Assembly: GCA_044433165.1 (NCBI GenBank)
Contig: JAWXTX010000094.1
Location: 1-10,384, forward strand
Origin: Ferrimonas sp044433165
GTDB taxonomy: Bacteria > Pseudomonadota > Gammaproteobacteria > Enterobacterales > Shewanellaceae
Length of the DNA stretch: 10,384 bases
Reading direction: 5' to 3'
Positions 6,315-10,384 of this stretch are shown here, in pieces (positions within the stretch are counted from its first letter, which is position 1; each line of letters opens with the position of its first letter). The translations under genes and the position numbers were made by a program. The notes beneath the pieces were generated by a model. It saw only the letters and a program-made list of their open reading frames with translations, ran no database searches and was not told the origin of the DNA.

Positions 6315-6971
6315 TTATGCGACGGCAAAGCCGCGGTTTCCAGCTACCCATGCCTGAGTTCGGCTGTGGTTCGCAGCTTGGATCAGCTCCAGCGCATCAG
6401 TGCCATGATTGGGAAACAAGGCAATGCCAATATGCAAGCAAGCGCTCTGTTGTAAATCGCCATTGGGTTTGATCTCGTTACAACTGCGGATCAGCCCCGA
6501 TGCCACGGCTCTTGCCCCTTCCACACTGCGTTGGTTTTCTAATATCACCATAAATTGATTGGTGCCCCAGCGTCCAAGGCTATCGGAACTGCGCAGAATC
6601 GGCAGCCAATGGGCGACTAAACGCTGCTGCCATGCTTGCTCTTGTCGGCCACACAATTGCGCTGGTTCCACTTGCACGATGAGCACAGCCAATTGTTGCG
6701 TTAAGCGTTGATGACGCGCTAAAGCCAATTGCAAGCGGTCAAGCATCAAGATTTGTGTGGGGAGATCCGTTAAACCATCATGACCACCATTACCTTGTGC
6801 TAAATGCAGTAACGCTTGCAGGCGATGGCGTTGCTGGTGGCTGTAATACCCTCCAACCGCTAAGATCACCACCAGCAAAACCACCAAACTCCAACCCCAT
6901 AATACCCAAGGGGACTGAGCAGTGAGGGTTTGCAATAGCCCAAGAGTTGTACCGATTGGCGTATTTTCCAT
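6315..6971 (-). CDS. membrane-anchored degenerate GGDEF-domain protein
   Basis: A 218-residue protein with one membrane segment (about 22-43) and a cytoplasmic GGDEF-like domain (about 62-218). Landmarks of the fold are present: HDGLTDLPTQ (64-73, cf. DxLTxLPNR, with N and R lost), LGRWGTNQFMVIL (132-144) where GGDEF should be, and LHIGIALFPNHGTDALELIQAA (179-200, cf. SIGIA.YP.DG.d...L...A). The active signature reads GTNQF (136-140), so the metal and catalytic acids D and E are N and Q. Diguanylate cyclase activity is therefore very unlikely. An RxxD inhibitory site, RSSD (127-130), is kept exactly five residues before the signature, so the domain may still bind c-di-GMP as a receptor. There is no periplasmic sensor domain. 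The ATG start has a strong GGGAGGA (6976-6982) upstream. The gene is divergent from cmoA and upstream of aspS in the same direction. Fold assignment is good; function is inferred. Confidence 0.85.
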   Translation of the reverse strand: MENTPIGTTLGLLQTLTAQSPWVLWGWSLVVLLVVILAVGGYYSHQQRHRLQALLHLAQGNGGHDGLTDLPTQILMLDRLQLALARHQRLTQQLAVLIVQVEPAQLCGRQEQAWQQRLVAHWLPILRSSDSLGRWGTNQFMVILENQRSVEGARAVASGLIRSCNEIKPNGDLQQSACLHIGIALFPNHGTDALELIQAANHSRTQAWVAGNRGFAVA

Positions 6972-6975
6972 CTAT

Positions 6976-6982
6976 TCCTCCC
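6976..6982 (-). promoter_or_regulatory. strong ribosome binding site of the degenerate GGDEF gene
   Basis: GGGAGGA on the minus strand lies 4 bases before the ATG (about 5 counted from GGAGG). It is the strongest Shine-Dalgarno match in the window and fixes the start at 6971 rather than an upstream ATG in another frame. Confidence 0.7.
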
Positions 6983-7012
6983 TAAGCCTCTGACAATTTC
7001 AGCCGTGATTGC

Positions 7013-7026
7013 CTCTAGAGCGCTCT
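7013..7026. repeat. overlapping short palindromes in the divergent intergenic region
   Basis: CTCTAGAG (7013-7020) overlaps AGAGCGCTCT (7017-7026), both perfect palindromes, midway between the divergent GGDEF-like gene and cmoA. This could be a shared operator or chance. Confidence 0.3.
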
Positions 7027-7032
7027 TGTTGC

Positions 7033-7062
7033 TTGCTGCAATCCAAGCCCAAAGGCTAAAAT
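7033..7062 (+). promoter_or_regulatory. putative promoter of the cmoA operon
   Basis: TTGCTG (7033-7038) and TAAAAT (7057-7062) with an 18-base spacer would start transcription near 7069, giving a leader of about 20 bases to the cmoA ATG. AGGA (7079-7082) serves as ribosome binding site. Confidence 0.4.
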
Positions 7063-7089
7063 CGGCCCCCCAATATCCAGGAAGCTGCC

Positions 7090-7818
7090 ATGACAAACCA
7101 TAACGACCGAATATTTGCTCAGCCCAAGAAAATCAGTGACTTTCGCTTTGATGATCAAGTAGCTGCGGTATTCCCCGATATGATTTCCCGCTCAGTGCCT
7201 GGCTATGAGCAAATTTTGTCCACCTTGGGTACGCTCGCCAGCCGCTTTGTCACACCAAACAGCAATGTGTATGACCTAGGCTGCTCTTTAGGCGCGGCGA
7301 GTGTGTCAATGCGCCGAGGCATTCAGCACAATTCTGTAAAGATAGTTGCCATCGACAATTCTGAAGCGATGATCCGCCGTGCTCACGAGCACTTAGCCAC
7401 TTTTGTTAGCCACGTTCCGGTTGAATTACGGCATGGTGACATACTCGATACCGCCATTGAAAATGCTTCGATGGTGGTCTTGAACTTTACCATGCAGTTT
7501 TTAGCCCCAGAAGATCGCACCCGCTTGATGCAAACCATCTACGATGGCCTTATACCGGGTGGATTACTCGTGGTCTCGGAAAAACTCAACTATACCCAAC
7601 CCCGTATGCACCAATTACTGGATGATCTGTATTTAGATTTCAAACGGGGAAATGGCTACTCCGAATTGGAGATCAGCCAAAAGCGCACCGCGCTGGAAAA
7701 TGTAATGAAACCCGATACATTAGAAGCGCACCAAGCACGTTTTCGTGCCGCCGGCTTTGCCGAGTCTGAAGTGTGGTACCAGTGTTTCCGATTCGCCTCA
7801 ATGATTGCAGTGAAGTAA
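7090..7818 (+). CDS. cmoA: carboxy-S-adenosyl-L-methionine synthase CmoA
   Basis: Class I methyltransferase-fold enzyme that converts S-adenosylmethionine and prephenate to carboxy-SAM, the donor used by CmoB for wobble uridine (U34) modification of tRNAs. It has 242 residues, close to the 247 of E. coli. Visible are DLGCSLGAA (62-70, SAM-binding motif I), the acidic residue at the end of strand 2 (D89 in AIDNSEAM), NFTMQFL (132-138), and the family-specific KRGNGYSELEISQKRTALEN (185-204) with R199 at the position known to contact the carboxylate. The C-terminal WYQCFRFASM is also typical. The start is preceded by AGGAAG about 7 bases upstream. It leads a tight plus-strand operon and overlaps cmoB by one base. 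Confidence 0.97.
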   Translation: MTNHNDRIFAQPKKISDFRFDDQVAAVFPDMISRSVPGYEQILSTLGTLASRFVTPNSNVYDLGCSLGAASVSMRRGIQHNSVKIVAIDNSEAMIRRAHEHLATFVSHVPVELRHGDILDTAIENASMVVLNFTMQFLAPEDRTRLMQTIYDGLIPGGLLVVSEKLNYTQPRMHQLLDDLYLDFKRGNGYSELEISQKRTALENVMKPDTLEAHQARFRAAGFAESEVWYQCFRFASMIAVK

Positions 7819-8801
7819 TGGATTTTAGTCAATTTTATAAACGCATTGCCGGTACTCGTCTAAACCATTGGTTGGAGAGCGCACCAACCCAATTAGCGCA
7901 GTGGAACCAGTTCCATAAAAACGGCAACTTCCCCAAATGGCAAAAAGTCATCGACAAGTTGCCCAATCGAGCACCGCAGTTGCAAGACATTCGCACAGCA
8001 GTGCGCTTTGGTGATGCCAACGAATTGGCCGCGGGGGAGCAAAAAAAACTGCATAACTTATTAAAAATTTTGCACCCGTGGCGCAAAGGCCCTTTTGATC
8101 TTTATGGCATTCACATTGATACCGAATGGCGCAGCGATTGGAAATGGGAACGCTTGCAACCGCACATCAGCCCCTTAAAACACCGCACCGTACTGGATGT
8201 TGGCTGTGGCAGCGGCTACCACATGTGGCGCATGCTTGGTGACGGCGCAGAATTAGTGGTAGGCATTGATCCCTCGGATCTCTTTTTGGCGCAATTTGAG
8301 GCAGTTCGAAAATTAGCTGGGGCGCCACAAGACATCCATTTACTGCCTTTAGGGATTCAACAGCTCCCTGCTTTACATGCCTTTGACACCGTCTTTTCAA
8401 TGGGGGTGTTATACCACCGCCGCAGCCCGATTGATCATCTATTCCAATTGTGGGATCAGCTCAATCATGGTGGCGAATTGGTGCTGGAAACGCTTGTAAT
8501 TGATGGCGATGAGAATCAGATACTCGTGCCTGAAGATCGCTACGGCAAGATGAACAACGTTTGGTTTTTGCCTTCGGCCGCCGCTTTAATGCTTTGGCTG
8601 CGCAAGTGTGGCTTTGTGAATGTTCGCTTGGTTGATGAAGGCCTAACCTCAACCGATGAGCAACGCCGTACCGAATGGATGACCAATGAGTCACTGGCAG
8701 ATTACTTAGATCCGACGAACCCTGCTCAAACCATTGAAGGCCACCCTGCCCCAAAACGAGCGGTGATCCTTGCTGAAAAACCTCGACATCAGGAGCCATA
8801 A
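7818..8801 (+). CDS. cmoB: tRNA U34 carboxymethyltransferase CmoB
   Basis: Transfers the carboxymethyl group of carboxy-SAM to 5-hydroxyuridine at tRNA position 34, giving cmo5U and wider wobble decoding. It has 327 residues (E. coli 323) when started at the ATG overlapping the cmoA stop (TAATG). An in-frame ATG at 7773 would add 15 residues read from inside cmoA and is not favoured. Visible are HPWRKGPFDLYGIHIDTEWRSDWKW (86-110, with K90), VLDVGCGSGYHMWRM (125-139, SAM-binding motif I), SMGVLYHRRSP (194-204, Y199) and a C-terminal HPAPKRAVILAEK with R314. K90, Y199 and R314 match the carboxy-SAM contacts K91, Y200 and R315 of E. coli CmoB, each shifted by one. It is translationally coupled to both neighbours. 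Confidence 0.97.
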   Translation: MDFSQFYKRIAGTRLNHWLESAPTQLAQWNQFHKNGNFPKWQKVIDKLPNRAPQLQDIRTAVRFGDANELAAGEQKKLHNLLKILHPWRKGPFDLYGIHIDTEWRSDWKWERLQPHISPLKHRTVLDVGCGSGYHMWRMLGDGAELVVGIDPSDLFLAQFEAVRKLAGAPQDIHLLPLGIQQLPALHAFDTVFSMGVLYHRRSPIDHLFQLWDQLNHGGELVLETLVIDGDENQILVPEDRYGKMNNVWFLPSAAALMLWLRKCGFVNVRLVDEGLTSTDEQRRTEWMTNESLADYLDPTNPAQTIEGHPAPKRAVILAEKPRHQEP

Positions 8802-9547
8802 TGCGATCTTTGATTGTCTTACTGCCAGTGCTCTGGCTGCTAAGCGGTTGCGTGTTAACAACACAGCCCATCACTGAATTACAGCTAACCCACGCCTTAA
8901 ACGTGCAGCAGCAACAACTCAATGAACAATGGCAGCAACACCAACAAGCACAGCAATTACACGAACAGCAACTGCACGAGCAACAGCAGCAGCAGGCGCA
9001 ACGTATTTTAGAGCTTACAGAGCAGTTGACTGCATTAACCCGCCATCAACGCCAAACACAACAACTGGTGCGCCAACAACAAGCTCCCCAATCCATACCA
9101 GAATGTGCGCCGGTGGTGGCGTTAAAAAACAGCGAAAAGATGGTTTTTGGCCAAGTAGAGCAAGTATTGGTGCCTCATTTTGATCGTCAGTTTGATGCCC
9201 GTGTCGACACCGGTGCAGCCACTACCAGTATGGCGGCTTTAAATAAAGTTTTTTTTGAACGCGACGGTAAAACTTGGGTGCAATTTGACCTACCTAGTGA
9301 TGGCGATAAACCCACCCGCTATGAGGTACAAGTAGAACGCTTTGTGCAAATCAAAAAAGCCGGTAGCGATGACACCGATCGTCGCCCAGTGGTGCGTTTA
9401 CGTTTAAAAATTGGCAATTTTGATGGCATTACTGATGTGAATTTAACCGATCGCAGCCACATGGAATTTCAGCTGCTGCTCGGACGTAAATTTTTTAAAG
9501 ACATCGCCATTGTTGATGTCTCTCAACAATATATTCAGTCTCATTAA
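8801..9547 (+). CDS. lipoprotein with retropepsin-like 'ATP-dependent zinc protease' domain
   Basis: A 248-residue predicted lipoprotein. Its signal peptide ends in the lipobox LSGC, with C17 as the lipidation site. Residues about 30-97 are extremely glutamine-rich with heptad-like spacing, probably a coiled-coil or extended periplasmic spacer, including the repeat LHEQQLHEQQ. The C-terminal domain (about 113-248) matches the family once named RimK-associated ATP-dependent zinc protease (DUF785). It has VDTGAATTSM (135-144), whose D136-T137-G138-A139 is the aspartic-protease-like signature, and LLLGRKFFKD (225-234), typical of retropepsin folds. The 'zinc' and 'ATP-dependent' labels are historical and have no visible support here. 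The start overlaps the cmoB stop (TAATG), with AGGAGC 4 bases upstream. Its substrate is unknown. It is paired with the transglutaminase-like gene downstream. Confidence 0.88.
   Translation: MRSLIVLLPVLWLLSGCVLTTQPITELQLTHALNVQQQQLNEQWQQHQQAQQLHEQQLHEQQQQQAQRILELTEQLTALTRHQRQTQQLVRQQQAPQSIPECAPVVALKNSEKMVFGQVEQVLVPHFDRQFDARVDTGAATTSMAALNKVFFERDGKTWVQFDLPSDGDKPTRYEVQVERFVQIKKAGSDDTDRRPVVRLRLKIGNFDGITDVNLTDRSHMEFQLLLGRKFFKDIAIVDVSQQYIQSH
8903..8999 (+). repeat. CAG/CAA-rich tract encoding the glutamine-rich spacer
   Basis: A run of CAA and CAG codons interrupted by CAC, GAA and CTG, with local repeats of cacgaacagcaactg type. It is coding throughout. Mixed codons reduce slippage, but length variation between strains is plausible. 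Confidence 0.6.
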
Positions 9548-9550
9548 GGG
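9546..9550 (+). promoter_or_regulatory. ribosome binding site supporting a TTG start
   Basis: AAGGG overlaps the end of the preceding stop codon and lies 8 bases before TTG at 9559. This favours TTG over the next in-frame ATG (9601), which would cut the membrane anchor in half. Confidence 0.5.
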
Positions 9551-9558
9551 TACGTTCA

Positions 9559-10384
9559 TTGGCCTCCCGAACCTCTTTTTATTTGCTGATCTGTCTGCTT
9601 ATGATCAGTGGTATCAGCTACACCATCTATCGCCATACAATTGATAAAATTCCACTGTTGCCAACCACGAAAAGTACGATTTGGACGGTGGAAGCCAGCA
9701 TCAAGTTTAACGGCCACGGTGCGGTTGAAGCCTCTTTCGCTTTACCTCAAGACCCTAATTTCAGCGTATTATCAGAATCAGCCGCCTCCAATGGCTATGG
9801 CTTAAACATTCTTGAAGAAGATCATCAGCGCCGTGCCATTTGGAGCCAACGCAACGCCCAAGGAAATCAAGAACTGTTTTATACAGCCAACTTTAAAGCG
9901 CTGTCACCAACCCTACCGCAAGAACGCCCCCCTGAGCCGGTACCCAGCATTGATTGGCGTACTCAATTAGCCCCTGCGGCACAGGCCATTATTGATGCGG
10001 CGTGGGAAAAAAGCGCCAGTAATCTCACCTATGCACGGCAACTGCTGCAGTTACTGCAACAACGTGACCAACAAAATATTGCGTTGCTGCGTAGCCATTA
10101 CTACGACGCCGATCTGTTCGTCTTATTACTCAACAGCAAAGGCGTTCCGGCCACCAAAGTCATGGCACTGGCCTTGGAGGATGGTCGCCGTCGTCAACAA
10201 TTACAAGATTGGGTTGAGGTGTATGATCAGCGCCAACAACATTGGGTGCTATTTAATCCAAGAACAGGTGCAGAAGGCCAACCCGACGATCTCTTATTAT
10301 GGCAACGCAATGGCTTATCCGTATTAGATTTACGCGGTGGCAACCAATCGAAAGTCAGCTTCTCAATCATCAAAGAAACGCGAC
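9559..10384 (+). CDS. inactive transglutaminase-like membrane protein (3' end off the window)
   Basis: About 275 codons are visible, open to the right edge. They start at TTG with a membrane segment (about 5-22) followed by a periplasmic domain. The anchor-plus-PLLP-TIWTVEASIKFNG-VEASFALPQ arrangement matches the family of inactive transglutaminases fused to seven transmembrane helices; those helices would lie beyond the window. The transglutaminase-like core is at about residues 180-240. No cysteine occurs near the expected nucleophile, the usual HAW is QDWVEVY (H to Q), and the usual DP is NPRTG (D to N), so all three catalytic residues are lost. The gene follows the retropepsin-like lipoprotein by 11 bases. 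A RimK-like ATP-grasp ligase gene is the expected next member outside the window. The role is presumed to be in an envelope peptide/amidoligase system and is not established. Confidence 0.85.
   Translation, partial: MASRTSFYLLICLLMISGISYTIYRHTIDKIPLLPTTKSTIWTVEASIKFNGHGAVEASFALPQDPNFSVLSESAASNGYGLNILEEDHQRRAIWSQRNAQGNQELFYTANFKALSPTLPQERPPEPVPSIDWRTQLAPAAQAIIDAAWEKSASNLTYARQLLQLLQQRDQQNIALLRSHYYDADLFVLLLNSKGVPATKVMALALEDGRRRQQLQDWVEVYDQRQQHWVLFNPRTGAEGQPDDLLLWQRNGLSVLDLRGGNQSKVSFSIIKETR

Noticed and set aside
7773..7817. Upstream in-frame ATG that would extend cmoB by 15 residues
   Set aside because: It lies inside cmoA. The ATG at 7818 overlaps the cmoA stop, gives the family's usual N-terminus and length, and follows the same TAATG pattern as the next gene.
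8461..8922. Minus-strand open frame of about 153 codons opposite cmoB and the lipoprotein gene
   Set aside because: It runs antisense to two well-supported genes, its composition is low-complexity and cysteine/serine-rich as expected of a shadow frame, and no recognisable domain is present.
8903..8999. CAG/CAA tract as a microsatellite or CRISPR-like repeat
   Set aside because: The repeat units are irregular, have no spacers, and stay in frame as glutamine-rich coding sequence.

Overview
The window looks like the chromosome of a gammaproteobacterium of moderate GC content. It carries aspS, ruvC, ruvA and ruvB on the minus strand, cmoAB on the plus strand, and a lipoprotein/transglutaminase-like pair typical of Pseudomonas/Oceanospirillales-type marine lineages. 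The lineage is inferred from gene content and order; the sequence alone does not fix a genus. No IS element, CRISPR array, tRNA, rRNA or prophage was seen.

Minus-strand block, positions 1-6971, in transcription order from right to left: a small membrane protein with a degenerate GGDEF domain (6315-6971); aspS (4391-6157), followed by an intrinsic terminator; ruvC (3773-4294); a gene-poor stretch of about 475 bp; an AbgT-family transporter (1756-3297), followed by a strong intrinsic terminator; then ruvA (970-1593) and ruvB (1-955, running off the left edge). In many relatives the order is aspS-yebC-ruvC-ruvA-ruvB. Here yebC is absent and the AbgT gene separates ruvC from ruvAB. ruvAB has its own promoter region with a near-perfect LexA (SOS) box, so Holliday-junction branch migration appears to be damage-inducible separately from the RuvC resolvase.

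Plus-strand block, positions 7090-10384: cmoA and cmoB, which together make 5-carboxymethoxyuridine at the tRNA wobble position, overlap by one base (TAATG). cmoB overlaps in the same way a lipoprotein with a retropepsin-like domain historically called 'ATP-dependent zinc protease'. Eleven bases downstream, a TTG-started gene for an inactive transglutaminase-like protein begins and runs off the right edge. The last two genes are the expected first members of a RimK-like ATP-grasp amidoligase system that comparative genomics has described but whose biology is poorly known. The tight spacing suggests that tRNA-modification and envelope-system genes share one transcript.

The points most worth a second look are: the degenerate GGDEF protein that has lost the catalytic signature but kept an RxxD c-di-GMP inhibitory site in register; the SOS box of ruvAB; the transporter inserted in the ruv cluster; the cmoAB/retropepsin/transglutaminase operon; and the 475-bp stretch with overlapping palindromes next to a possible 52-residue ORF.
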